Made by a program: the position numbers and the translations under genes. The notes beneath the pieces were generated by a model. The model did no database searches, was not told the DNA's origin, and saw nothing but the letters and a program-made list of their open reading frames with translations. A stretch of 64,000 nt of DNA, taken from Alcanivorax jadensis T9. Its GTDB lineage: Bacteria > Pseudomonadota > Gammaproteobacteria > Pseudomonadales > Alcanivoracaceae. Below, piece after piece: positions 8,914 through 18,203 of the stretch (positions within the stretch are counted from its first letter, which is position 1; each line of letters opens with the position of its first letter). The stretch is from assembly GCF_000756655.1 (NCBI RefSeq), contig NZ_ARXU01000004.1, positions 124,001 through 188,000 on the forward strand. The letters are read 5' to 3'.

Positions 8914-10539
8914 ATGTTTGGACATCGTTTGCTCAAAATGGCCGCCTGGCCGGGGGAGCGGCGCTTTGCCGCCGGGCGGGCACATCTGGAAAGCGTACAA
9001 AGGCAAAAACTGGCGCTGTTGCTGCGCAAGGTGGCAGCCTGTGAGGCCGGGCAGCGCCAGGGGGTAGCGGCACACTGGCAATGGGAAACCTTTGCCGAGC
9101 AGGTGCCGGTAAGTGACTACGACCACTGGCGTGACCCGGTCGATCGTGCCCGCGAGTCCGGCGGTAACGCCCTGATCCAGTCTCCAGTGGTTCGCTACCA
9201 GCCCACCAGCGGGTCCACCTCGGCGATCAAGTGGATTCCCTATACCCGCCATTTTCTATCGGAGCTGGATAACGCCATCAGCCCCTGGATTGTGGATCTG
9301 TATCGTCAGTTCCCCAGGCTCAGACAGGGCCGTCACTACTGGTCCATGTCCTGGGTGCCCACCTCGCTGCGTGACAACATGCGTGAGGATATCAATGACG
9401 ATATTCAGCTCATGTCCATGGGCAAGCGCCTGCTGGCCGGTGCGACCCAGGCGGTTCCCCAGGATGTGTCTCTGGCGCGTACGTCCGAGGATTCCCTGTT
9501 TGCCACGCTGGCCTATCTGATCAGTGATTCCTCCCTGTCGATGATGTCCATCTGGAGCCCCACCTTTGGATTGGGCTTGCTCAAATCCATGGCGATGTGG
9601 CGTGAGGAATTGGCAGAGGTGTTGGCAACCGGCTCCTGGGGTAACCGCATGCTGGGCAGCAATACCCAGTCGTGCCCCCGATCCCCCCGAGGGGCCGAAC
9701 TGCTGCGCCAGTGGGATGGACGGTTGAGTGCGGATTTCTTTATGGCGTTGTGGCCGTCCCTGGCGCTCGTCAGCGCCTGGGATACCGCGGCATCTGGCCC
9801 CTGGGCCAGGCAGTTGCATGCCCTGTTGCCGCAGGCGGCGTTCCAGGGCAAGGGGCTGTGGGCGACAGAAGGGGTGGTCACCATTCCCTATCAGGGGCAA
9901 CACGCGCTGGCCTACCGCAGCCATGTGTATGAATTCCAGGATCCATCCGATGGCACTATCTATGCGCCATGGGAGCTGGAGCAGGGACAGCAGGTGATGC
10001 CCCTGCTCAGTACCGGCAGCGGCCTGTTGCGCTATCGGCTGAATGATCTGGTGCGAGTGGATGGTTTGCCTGGGGGAATTCCTGCTCTGACCTTCCTGGG
10101 GCGTGCCGGTACCACGGATATGGTTGGTGAAAAGCTGACTGCGGCGGCGCTGGATGCCGCCCTTGCCGAGGTCAGATTGCCGGCAAAAACCCTGCCGGTG
10201 TGCACAGTGGCCGTGGAGGATGCCGGTGAGGGTATTCCCGGTTATGTGTTGTTGCTGGAAGGGGAGAGCACGGAAAGTGAGAGAGTGGCAGGCGCTCTCG
10301 ACGCTGCCCTGCAGCAGCATTTCCATTACCAGCTGGCCCGCAATCTGGAGCAACTGGCACCGCTGCGCTGTGTGATTCACCGGGACATGCGTGAGCGGTA
10401 TCTGCAGCAATGCCGCGAGCGCGGCATGATCGAAGGCAACATCAAGATGGAGTCCTTGCAGTACTGGCCTGGAGTGTTGCCGCTATGGTTTGGCCACTCG
10501 CAGGCATCTGCTCGGGCAGTCGGGGAGGCGGTGCTGTGA
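8914..10539 (+). CDS. GH3-family acyl-acid amido synthetase
   Basis: About 541 residues, the full length of GH3 proteins. The plant family adenylates a carboxylic acid (e.g. auxin, jasmonate) and joins it to an amino acid. The ATP-binding motif TSGSTS lies near residues 98-103. Further motifs are WATEGVVTIP, a central YRLNDLVRV, and FLGRAGTTDMVGEKL, matching the adenylating core. In this operon it probably activates a fatty or other organic acid for amide formation; the substrate is inferred only. The ATG at 8914 (MFGHRLL) is preferred over an upstream in-frame ATG inside the previous gene. Its TGA overlaps the next GTG (GTGA). Confidence 0.85.
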   Translation: MFGHRLLKMAAWPGERRFAAGRAHLESVQRQKLALLLRKVAACEAGQRQGVAAHWQWETFAEQVPVSDYDHWRDPVDRARESGGNALIQSPVVRYQPTSGSTSAIKWIPYTRHFLSELDNAISPWIVDLYRQFPRLRQGRHYWSMSWVPTSLRDNMREDINDDIQLMSMGKRLLAGATQAVPQDVSLARTSEDSLFATLAYLISDSSLSMMSIWSPTFGLGLLKSMAMWREELAEVLATGSWGNRMLGSNTQSCPRSPRGAELLRQWDGRLSADFFMALWPSLALVSAWDTAASGPWARQLHALLPQAAFQGKGLWATEGVVTIPYQGQHALAYRSHVYEFQDPSDGTIYAPWELEQGQQVMPLLSTGSGLLRYRLNDLVRVDGLPGGIPALTFLGRAGTTDMVGEKLTAAALDAALAEVRLPAKTLPVCTVAVEDAGEGIPGYVLLLEGESTESERVAGALDAALQQHFHYQLARNLEQLAPLRCVIHRDMRERYLQQCRERGMIEGNIKMESLQYWPGVLPLWFGHSQASARAVGEAVL

Positions 10540-11627
10540 ATTACCGCATTCGCCAGGCCCGGGAGGAGGACAACGGCGCTATCCTGTCGCTGTTGCAAGG
10601 CACGCCTCAGCCCGGTGCTGTCACCCTGAATTTTGAGCGTAACCCGGATTACTTTCGTGGCGCCCGGGTGACTTGTGAAGAACCGGATGTATGGGTGGCC
10701 GAGCCCCGCGAGGGTGAGGGCCCGATTGGTGCGGTCTATAACGTGGGTTGGCGCCATGTGTGGGTAAACGGGCAGGCGAGGCCGGTGCGTTATGCCCACG
10801 ATCTGCGTATTTCGCCACAATGTCGCAACGGCATGATTCTGCATAGGCTTTTTCGCCAATTGCGCAAGCAACTGGGGGACGGTGAGTGGATGCAGACCAC
10901 GGTGTTGCGCGACAACATGGCGTCCCTGTCCACGGTGGCTAGTGGTCGTGCCGGGCTGCCCACCTACTATCCGTCGGGCACCATTGAAACCAGCATGCTT
11001 TATACGCGGGCTCGCCGCCGCAAACTGCCCGACGATGCGGTCATTCGCCAGACCGGTGAGGCAGATCTGGATGCCATTTCCCAGCTGCTGCGCTATCAAG
11101 GCTCCCAGAAACAGTTTTTCCCCTACTGGGATGTGTCTCGCGTTCGGGGTGATGCTTATTGCTACGGGCTCAGCCCGCGCAACTTTATCGGTTTGTGGAT
11201 CGGGGGAGTCCTGAAGGGGTTGATGGGTTTCTGGGATCAACAAGGCATCAAGCAGACTCGGGTGCTGGGCTATGCCCGCGGCATGGGGGTCATGCGCCAT
11301 CTTTACAACACTCACAGCCTGCTGCGCGGCGGCATGAAATTGCCGGCACCGGGCGGTGTGCTGTCCTACCTGACTCTGCACAGCCTGGTGGTGGAGGACA
11401 ATCGCCCGGAGCTGCTGCGGCTGTTGCTGGACGATGCCATCAGCCGCTTCCATGGTCACTACGATGCGCTGGTATGTGGCTTTTTTACCCAGGACCCGCT
11501 GGCCCGGGTGCCAGCGAGTTACCGTCGCAGGTTGTTGCTCAGCGATCATTTTCTGGTGAGCTATGACGGCGATCCGCGAGACCAGCTGGATGGGCGCCTT
11601 CCCTATGTGGAGGTCGCCCGCCTGTGA
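10536..11627 (+). CDS. Double GNAT-like acyltransferase protein
   Basis: A 363-residue soluble protein. The N-terminal 150 residues begin like GNAT enzymes (YRIRQAREEDNGAILSLL) and include a putative acyl-CoA-binding stretch around ISPQCRNGMILHRLF. A second, weaker GNAT-like unit starts at about residue 165 (IRQTGEADLDAISQLL). The substrate is unknown. GTG start overlaps the GH3 stop by four bases, and its own stop overlaps the next start in the same way. Translational coupling implies fixed stoichiometry with its neighbours. Overall function in the operon is inferred as acyl transfer. Confidence 0.7.
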   Translation: MNYRIRQAREEDNGAILSLLQGTPQPGAVTLNFERNPDYFRGARVTCEEPDVWVAEPREGEGPIGAVYNVGWRHVWVNGQARPVRYAHDLRISPQCRNGMILHRLFRQLRKQLGDGEWMQTTVLRDNMASLSTVASGRAGLPTYYPSGTIETSMLYTRARRRKLPDDAVIRQTGEADLDAISQLLRYQGSQKQFFPYWDVSRVRGDAYCYGLSPRNFIGLWIGGVLKGLMGFWDQQGIKQTRVLGYARGMGVMRHLYNTHSLLRGGMKLPAPGGVLSYLTLHSLVVEDNRPELLRLLLDDAISRFHGHYDALVCGFFTQDPLARVPASYRRRLLLSDHFLVSYDGDPRDQLDGRLPYVEVARL

Positions 11628-12583
11628 GTGCCAGCGCAACAGACTACATTGGCATGTGGTACCGGGCCCGCGCCCGGCTCGGTATTGATGACCGTATCGA
11701 GTTTATTTTCATCAATCCGGGCTCAGGCAAACGCCATACGGTGGCGCTGCGGCACCGGGACCATGATGGCGTGGGCGGGATCGCCGAGTCTCTCAAGCGC
11801 ATGGGCGTCCGGCAACCGCCCATGCCCCTCAGTCGCCAGACTCGTGCGCCATCTTTCTGGCGTCGCTGGCAGGCTCGACCGGAGCAGCGTCAACCACAGT
11901 CGCCCCCGTGGCGTATTTTCACCACCACTGTCGATGAGCAAGCCGACGAGCCCCTGGTGCAATGGCTAACGCCGCTGCAGACCCGTGCGTTACGGCAACG
12001 GGCGAAGGCGCAGCAGGTGTCACTCAACAGCCTCTTGCTGAAGGCTCTGCATCTGGCTGTAGCGGATACCCTGATGACCCATGCAAGCCCGATAAGCTGG
12101 TGCTTTCCGGTGAACATGCGCGGAGTGGTGCCGATGGGGCGACCAGACATGAATCTGTCCAGCGCATTTTATATGACGGTGGACAGTGACGACTCGCTGA
12201 CGCACCTGGATCACACCATTCGCAGCTATCTGAAAGCCAATATTCACTGGCGCTATTGGCACCTTGCTCGCATTGGTCGTCTGGTTGGTCAGCGGGGTGT
12301 GGACTGGTTATGTGGACGTTTACTCAACGGCGCCCAGCACGGTGGCTCCTTTTCCAATCTGGGCGAGTGGCAGATCGACTTCGTCTCTGGCGGCCTGGCT
12401 CCCGACACCGTGTTCGCTTGCTGTGGCCCGGGAAGTCCCACTCATCCGGTTGCCAACGGCATGATGATTGTTAACGGCAGCTTGAGCCTGGCGCTGAAGC
12501 TACACCCCTCTCTGGGTGCGTCAGAGGCAGTGGTGCAGGAGTGCCTGCAACGCTGGGTTGATGAGCTGGGTGTGACGGCATGA
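11624..12583 (+). CDS. Short condensation-type (HHxxxD-like) acyltransferase
   Basis: 319 residues that read like the latter part of CoA-dependent/condensation-superfamily acyltransferases (PapA5, alcohol acetyltransferases). The region CFPVNMRG...NLSSAFYM and the late SNLGEW segment match the core of that fold. The catalytic HHxxxDG motif appears as R43-H44-x3-D48-G49, keeping the catalytic second His and the Asp. It lies only about 40 residues from the N-terminus instead of about 140, so the usual N-terminal subdomain is shortened. It may join acyl groups to the GH3 product. GTG start overlaps the upstream stop; TGA overlaps the downstream ATG. Confidence 0.62.
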   Translation: MSASATDYIGMWYRARARLGIDDRIEFIFINPGSGKRHTVALRHRDHDGVGGIAESLKRMGVRQPPMPLSRQTRAPSFWRRWQARPEQRQPQSPPWRIFTTTVDEQADEPLVQWLTPLQTRALRQRAKAQQVSLNSLLLKALHLAVADTLMTHASPISWCFPVNMRGVVPMGRPDMNLSSAFYMTVDSDDSLTHLDHTIRSYLKANIHWRYWHLARIGRLVGQRGVDWLCGRLLNGAQHGGSFSNLGEWQIDFVSGGLAPDTVFACCGPGSPTHPVANGMMIVNGSLSLALKLHPSLGASEAVVQECLQRWVDELGVTA

Positions 12584-13743
12584 AACGAATTCTCAGTCTG
12601 CGCGCGTTGGTGGCCCTGCTGGCTACCCTGGCCATGGGACTGGCGGTGACTGCGCTGTATCTGGTGCCGCCGGCTACGCCCACCCTGAAAACGGAAGAAA
12701 CCATACTCGCGCTGGATACCTGGCAAGTGGAATGGAAAGACGTGGTGATCCCGGTGCACAGCCAGGGCCTGGTTCGCGCCCGTCACGAATTGCCCATGAG
12801 CCTGGAAGTCTCTGGCCGGGTGCAGGAGGTGTCGCCGCTGCTGGCGGACGGGGGGCGTGTGACTGCCGACGAGGTATTGCTGAAGCTGGACCCGGAGCCC
12901 TTTGCCCTGGACGTAACCGCCCAGCAGAACGCGGTCCACGCGGCGCGTCTGCATCTGGAAGAAACCCGGGCGCGTGCGCGGGTGTCCGGGTCCTCCAAAC
13001 GGTCTTCCGCCCTGGGCCGTTTCGAGCCACAACTGGACGAAGCCAACAGCCGGCTGGCCTCTGCTCGTGCCGGGCTACGTCAGGCCCAGCGTAACCAGGA
13101 ACAGACCGAGCTGGTGGCGCCAATCAGCGGGCGGCTCAAAGCGGTGCAGGTGATGGCCGGTCAGCAGATTCAGGCCGGTAGTGTGCTGGCCCGGTTATAT
13201 CAGGAGGACAGGGTGGAAGTGCGTCTGCCGGTCCGCGATGAATGGCTGGCGCTGCTCGGCATCATGCCCGGCGATGAAACGACCCTGCGGCAGGTCAACG
13301 TGACCTTGCGCGGGCGTTTTGCCGGCCGCGATGGTCAGTGGCAGGGCAAGGTGGTGCGTCGCGAGGGTGGCTTGAACAAGAACCGCATGATGCATCTGAT
13401 CGTCCAGGTCACCAATTCGGAAGATGGCCTGCCCCTGGAACCCGGGGTGCTGGTGCAGGCGGAGCTGCGCGGAGCGCCGACGCGCAACGTGGCAATGCTG
13501 CCCCGGGCGGCCCAGGCCGGCGAAAATACCGTCTGGGTACTGGATAAGGACAAGCGCTTGCGTCGTCAGTCGGTGGCAGTGCTGCATCACGATGACGACT
13601 ACCTGTACCTGCACGATGGGGTAACAGCGTCGTCCCGGGTGGTGCTGGCCGGTGACCTGCAACTGCTGGAAGGCATGCGCATCGATCCCCGCGTTCCTGC
13701 CAGTGGGCTGGCGGACCGTTCTGCCGCTGGGACAGCGCTGTGA
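12580..13743 (+). CDS. RND efflux periplasmic adaptor (membrane fusion protein)
   Basis: 387 residues. An N-terminal membrane anchor (ALVALLATLAMGLAVTALYL) is followed by a lipoyl-like hairpin half (VSGRVQEVSPLLADGGRVTADEVLLKLD), a coiled-coil with many Ala/Arg/Glu, the second lipoyl half (LVAPISGRLKAVQVMAGQQIQAGS), and a beta-barrel. This is the HlyD/MFP order. It links the RND pump to an outer-membrane channel. No OMF gene is in the operon, so a TolC-type channel encoded elsewhere is likely. ATGA overlaps on both sides couple it to the acyltransferase and the pump. Confidence 0.9.
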   Translation: MKRILSLRALVALLATLAMGLAVTALYLVPPATPTLKTEETILALDTWQVEWKDVVIPVHSQGLVRARHELPMSLEVSGRVQEVSPLLADGGRVTADEVLLKLDPEPFALDVTAQQNAVHAARLHLEETRARARVSGSSKRSSALGRFEPQLDEANSRLASARAGLRQAQRNQEQTELVAPISGRLKAVQVMAGQQIQAGSVLARLYQEDRVEVRLPVRDEWLALLGIMPGDETTLRQVNVTLRGRFAGRDGQWQGKVVRREGGLNKNRMMHLIVQVTNSEDGLPLEPGVLVQAELRGAPTRNVAMLPRAAQAGENTVWVLDKDKRLRRQSVAVLHHDDDYLYLHDGVTASSRVVLAGDLQLLEGMRIDPRVPASGLADRSAAGTAL

Positions 13744-16700
13744 ATCGCAGCATTGCCTGGTTCGCTCGTAACGGTGCAGTGGCCAACCTGCTGATGATTA
13801 CCCTGCTGCTGGCCGGGTTGATGGCCATTCCCCATACCCGCCAGGAAACCCTGCCCAACGTGCCGCTGGACCGTATCGGCATCTATGTGGCCTGGCCACA
13901 GGCCACTCCGGAAAGCGTGGAAGCCATGGTCTGCACGCCGGTGGAAACCGCCATCGACGATGTGGAAGGCGGTACCGAGCTGATCAGTGAAGCCCGTGAG
14001 GGGCTCTGTTCGGTGCAACTGGACGTGCTCAAGGGCCATGATACCCGCGCCGTGCTGGAACAGATCCGTACTCGCCTGGAAGGGCTGGACAGCTTGCCCG
14101 GCGACGCCGAACGGCCCCGGGTGCAGGAGCTGATCGTGCGCAACCGGGTGGTGCGCCTGCTGCTCAGTGGCAGCCTGTCGCGCCAGGATATCTATCAGTT
14201 GGCCCACCAGGTACGCCGACAGCTGCTTAATCACGATGCGGTCTCCAGCGTGGATATCGAGAACCTGCCGGAACGGGAAATGGCGCTGACCGTGGCGCGG
14301 GATGATCTCTACCGCTACCAGCTCACTCTGGAAGGCATGGCCGCCGCAGCCCGCGAGAGTGTGGAGCGGATTGCCGGCGGCTTGTTGCGCAGCGACCGGG
14401 GCGACTGGCTGCTGCAGACCGGTCAGCAGCCGGGGGATGCCGCTGCCTATGAGCAGCTGGTGATCCGCCAGTCGGAGCAGGGCGATCTGTTGCGGCTGGG
14501 AGACGTGGCGCAAATCGAGGATGGGTTCTCCCGGGACAGCCAGGCCGCCTGGCTGGACGGTAAGCCGGCAGTGGCCCTGGATGTGTACCGGGTGGGCGAT
14601 CAGAACGTGCTGGACGTGGCCGGCGCAGTGAGCGGCTACCTGCAGGAGGCGGAATTACCCCGCGGCGTGGCCCTGCGGGTGTGGAGTGATGATGCCGCTC
14701 AGTTCCGCGAACGCTCCCACCTGTTGTGGCGTAATGCGTTGCAGGGGCTGGTGTTGCTGACGCTGATGCTGGGGGTGTTTCTCACCCTGCGCCTGGCCGG
14801 CTGGGTGGCGCTGGGGATTCCGGTGTGCATGCTGGGGGCCTGCGCCTTGCTGCCGGTACTGGGGGAATCATTCAACACCATTTCCCTGTTCGCCTTTATT
14901 CTGGTGCTGGGCATCGTGGTGGATGATGCGGTGATCGTCGGCGAGAGTATCGACCATCAGCGCCGCCAGGGTGGGATGAGCGGCCAGGAGGCGGCCATTG
15001 CCGGCGCCCAGCGGGTATCACGGCCGATCCTGTTTGCGGTGCTGACCACCCTGTTTGCCTTTGCGCCCCTGCTGTTCCTGCCGGGGCCGGAAGGGGCCTT
15101 GATGCGGGTGATCCCCATCGTTTCCATGGCAATTCTGGTGCTGTCGCTGGTGGAATCCCTGTGGATTCTGCCTTCCCACCTCAGCTATGACCGCCCGGCC
15201 CGGGGCATCTGGCGCCAGTCCGAGCAGCTCTCCACCCGTATCAACGCCGGGCTGGACCGCTGGCTGGAATACCGCGCCCGGCCGTTGCTGCGCCGCGCCC
15301 TGCGCTGGCGCTATGTGCTGGTGGTGGTGTTTGTTGGGCTGTTTATTTTCTGCTGCGCCCTGGTCAACAGCGGTTGGCTGACCATGGTGCTGTTCTCCCG
15401 GGTGGAAGGAGACCGGGTGATGGCGGAGGTGGTGTTTCCGCAGGGTACCGGCGAGGCGCGGCTGCTGCGCGAAGTGCAGGCCCTGGAGGGCTCCGCCCGC
15501 AAGCTGTCGGCGCAGTTGCAGGCTGACGATCAGCCTGTGACCGTAGATGCGGTGTTCGCCGAGCAAGGGGTACGCCAGAAAACCTCCAATGCCCGCGATC
15601 CGGGGGCCCGTTTCCGGGTGCGGGTGACTCTGGCCATTGGCGGAGATACCAGTGCCCTGCCGCCCCGGGAGATGGCCAGCCTGTGGCGTGACCAGCACGG
15701 GCCCATTGCCGATGCCCTGTCGGTAAAATTCCACGCCAGCCTGATGCAGGTGAAACCGGACATTCACGTCAATCTGTTCCACCCGGATCTGGGCACGTTG
15801 CAGCGGTTGAGTGAGCAGACAGCGCTGGCCCTGTCACGCATGGAAGGCGTCCATGAAGTGGCCAATAACCTGCATGCCCGGCGCACCATCGTCGATATCG
15901 GCCTGCGTGAGGAGGGTAAGCTGGCCGGTCTGCGTGCGGAGCAACTAGGCTTGCAGATCCGCAATGCCTTCCACGGCATCGAGCTGGATCGCTGGTTTGA
16001 ACAGGATCAGGAAGTGCCGGTGATGCTGCGTCTGGCCAGCGGCGACAGCCGCCGCATCAGCGACCTGGAACGGTTACCGGTGCAGCTGCCGGATGGGGAG
16101 ATCACCGTGCTGGCGGCGGTGGCGGACCTGAACCGGCGCCAGGTGCCGGCCATGATCAGTCACTACGATGGCCGCCGTAGTGCCACCGTCAGTGCCTTCG
16201 TGGATGAGCACATGACCTCTCCGGCTCAGGTGATGACGGCGTTGCGCGAACAAGTGCTGGCGCCCATGCAGACAGCGGATGAGCAGGCCGGCTGGACGGT
16301 GGCCGGCAAGCAGGCGGCGATTCAGGATTTTCTCGATCATCTGTCGATCAGCTACCTGATCGCCCTGGCCGCAATTTTCTTCCTGCTCACTGTGCTGTTC
16401 GGCGGCTACGGCCAGCCACTGCTGGTGATGGCGGCGATTCCCTTTGGGATGGTGGGGGCCTTCATGGGGCACTTCCTGCTGGGCTACAGCCTGACGTTGT
16501 GGTCGCTGGTGGGGGTGATTGCGGTGAGCGGGGTGGTGGTCAACGACAACCTGGTTCTGATTGATGCTATCAACAGCTTCAGGGCTCACGGCATGCGCTT
16601 GCGCGATGCGGTAATCGAAGGCGTGAGTGGTCGATTGCGACCGGTGATGTTGACGTCTATCACCACCTTTGCCGGGGTCGCGCCGTTGATGCTGGAAACC

Positions 16701-17021
16701 AGTGTTCAGGCCCGCTTCCTGATCCCCATGGCGGTGTCCCTGGCCTTCGGCGTGCTGTTTGCGACGTTGGTGAGCCTGTTACTGGTGCCTTGCCTGCTGG
16801 TGGTCGGCCATGACGTGCGAGCTTTGCAGCAGCGCTGGCTGGCCCGCTGGCGGGCACCGGAGGTTTCGGAGGACGATAGCGTGGAGGTGGCCTATGAACG
16901 GGGCCGCCTGACCGCCTGGTGGGTTACCGCTAATCCCTATGAAGACCCTGTTCTGCATTCGGCATGGGAAGCGGGACGGCAGGATCAGGGGGCTGCCAGC
17001 GACGCTACCGAACACATGTAG
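13740..17021 (+). CDS. RND efflux permease
   Basis: 1093-residue inner-membrane proton-driven pump. TM1 starts at about residue 14. Two large periplasmic domains sit between TM1-2 and TM7-8. TM4 carries GIVVDDAVIVGESIDHQR, with the paired aspartates used for proton relay. The second half has VVVNDNLVLIDAIN in TM10 and RLRPVMLTSITTFAGVAPLM. The cytoplasmic tail is acidic and longer than usual (about 50 residues after TM12). It is the last gene of the operon; a terminator follows at 17162. Its cargo is inferred to be the product of the upstream enzymes rather than a drug. Confidence 0.93.
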   Translation: MNRSIAWFARNGAVANLLMITLLLAGLMAIPHTRQETLPNVPLDRIGIYVAWPQATPESVEAMVCTPVETAIDDVEGGTELISEAREGLCSVQLDVLKGHDTRAVLEQIRTRLEGLDSLPGDAERPRVQELIVRNRVVRLLLSGSLSRQDIYQLAHQVRRQLLNHDAVSSVDIENLPEREMALTVARDDLYRYQLTLEGMAAAARESVERIAGGLLRSDRGDWLLQTGQQPGDAAAYEQLVIRQSEQGDLLRLGDVAQIEDGFSRDSQAAWLDGKPAVALDVYRVGDQNVLDVAGAVSGYLQEAELPRGVALRVWSDDAAQFRERSHLLWRNALQGLVLLTLMLGVFLTLRLAGWVALGIPVCMLGACALLPVLGESFNTISLFAFILVLGIVVDDAVIVGESIDHQRRQGGMSGQEAAIAGAQRVSRPILFAVLTTLFAFAPLLFLPGPEGALMRVIPIVSMAILVLSLVESLWILPSHLSYDRPARGIWRQSEQLSTRINAGLDRWLEYRARPLLRRALRWRYVLVVVFVGLFIFCCALVNSGWLTMVLFSRVEGDRVMAEVVFPQGTGEARLLREVQALEGSARKLSAQLQADDQPVTVDAVFAEQGVRQKTSNARDPGARFRVRVTLAIGGDTSALPPREMASLWRDQHGPIADALSVKFHASLMQVKPDIHVNLFHPDLGTLQRLSEQTALALSRMEGVHEVANNLHARRTIVDIGLREEGKLAGLRAEQLGLQIRNAFHGIELDRWFEQDQEVPVMLRLASGDSRRISDLERLPVQLPDGEITVLAAVADLNRRQVPAMISHYDGRRSATVSAFVDEHMTSPAQVMTALREQVLAPMQTADEQAGWTVAGKQAAIQDFLDHLSISYLIALAAIFFLLTVLFGGYGQPLLVMAAIPFGMVGAFMGHFLLGYSLTLWSLVGVIAVSGVVVNDNLVLIDAINSFRAHGMRLRDAVIEGVSGRLRPVMLTSITTFAGVAPLMLETSVQARFLIPMAVSLAFGVLFATLVSLLLVPCLLVVGHDVRALQQRWLARWRAPEVSEDDSVEVAYERGRLTAWWVTANPYEDPVLHSAWEAGRQDQGAASDATEHM

Positions 17022-17161
17022 AAGAAAGCCTGTTGGGGATGCTCAACGCCGCGAGTGACGAGCTGCGAGCAGTGAACGCCGGTTTTCGTAACTGGAAACT
17101 CGTGCCTCGCTACTTTCGTCAGCTGCCTGGGCTATTGGCCATGCTGAATGGGGCTGCCCAC

Positions 17162-17197
17162 AAAAAAGCCCGACCCGGTTTCCCGGGTCGGGCTTTT
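17162..17197. terminator. Bidirectional terminator
   Basis: A-rich/T-rich flanked perfect stem AAAAGCCCGACCCGG/CCGGGTCGGGCTTTT between the convergent RND permease and gpmA genes. It can end transcripts from both sides. Confidence 0.92.
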
Positions 17198-17220
17198 GAG
17201 TCAGGCCGTCGGCGTTTTGC

Positions 17221-17967
17221 TTACGCCTTGCCCTGATTCGCCACGGCTTCGGCAGCCTTTGCTACTTCCTCGGCGTCGCCCAGGTAGTAGTTCTTGATGG
17301 GCTTCAGGTTGTCATCCAGCTCGTAGACCATCGGCACGCCGGTGGGGATGTTGAGCTTGACGATTTCCTCGTCGGAAATGTCGCCAAGATATTTCACCAG
17401 TGCCCGCAGGCTGTTGCCGTGGGCGCAGATCAATACCTGCTTGCCGGCTTCGACCTGCGGCTTGATCTCGCTTTCGAAGTAGGGCACGAAGCGATCCACG
17501 GTGTCCTTGAGGCTTTCGGACAGGGGGATCTCGTTCTCGCTGAGGCCCTTGTATACCCGGAAGTTGCCGGCGTAGCGTTCGTCGTCGCGCTCCATCTTCG
17601 GCGGCGGGGTGTCGTAGCTGCGGCGCCAGATATGCACCTGATCGTCGCCGTACTTGGCGGCGGTTTCCGCCTTGTTCAGACCCTGCAGGGCGCCGTAGTG
17701 GCGTTCATTCAGACGGTAATCGCGGATCACCGGAATCCACATCTGATCCATGTTGTCGAGGATGGACCACAGGGTGCGGATGGCGCGCTTGAGCACGGAG
17801 GTGTAAGCCACATCGAACTCAAAGCCTGCTTCCTTCAGCAATTCGCCGGCCGTGCGGGCTTCCTCGCGGCCCTGATCAGTGAGATCCACGTCTTTCCAGC
17901 CGGTGAAACGGTTTTCCTTGTTCCAAACGCTTTGGCCATGGCGGACCAGTACCAGTTTCGTGCTCAT
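17221..17967 (-). CDS. gpmA: 2,3-bisphosphoglycerate-dependent phosphoglycerate mutase
   Basis: Interconverts 3- and 2-phosphoglycerate. The 248 residues fit the family. The start [18 protein letters not shown] holds the phosphohistidine His10 and the RHG motif; [15 protein letters not shown] follows, and [16 protein letters not shown] carries the second catalytic His. ATG 17967 is chosen because translation begins directly at the RHG strand and an AGGAAG lies upstream. It is monocistronic by appearance. Confidence 0.96.
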   Translation of the reverse strand: MSTKLVLVRHGQSVWNKENRFTGWKDVDLTDQGREEARTAGELLKEAGFEFDVAYTSVLKRAIRTLWSILDNMDQMWIPVIRDYRLNERHYGALQGLNKAETAAKYGDDQVHIWRRSYDTPPPKMERDDERYAGNFRVYKGLSENEIPLSESLKDTVDRFVPYFESEIKPQVEAGKQVLICAHGNSLRALVKYLGDISDEEIVKLNIPTGVPMVYELDDNLKPIKNYYLGDAEEVAKAAEAVANQGKA

Positions 17968-18203
17968 GGGTTCTTCCTGTGCGGTTTTCAGTGCGGCGCA
18001 AAGCGTAGCAGAAAAGCGCCGGGAAATTGAGCGTGAGCCGGGATTTTTCGCTGCTATGCGACCCGCTGAATGCAATTTTTCACACTGCCATCAGGCGGTT
18101 ATCTGGCCCAGTGGCGGATAAATCCCACATCGGCGGCCTGTGTTGCTGAAATGTGCCGCCCTGAGCCCGTATAATCGTCGCCAATTCAGACTCAGGCGAC
18201 TTC

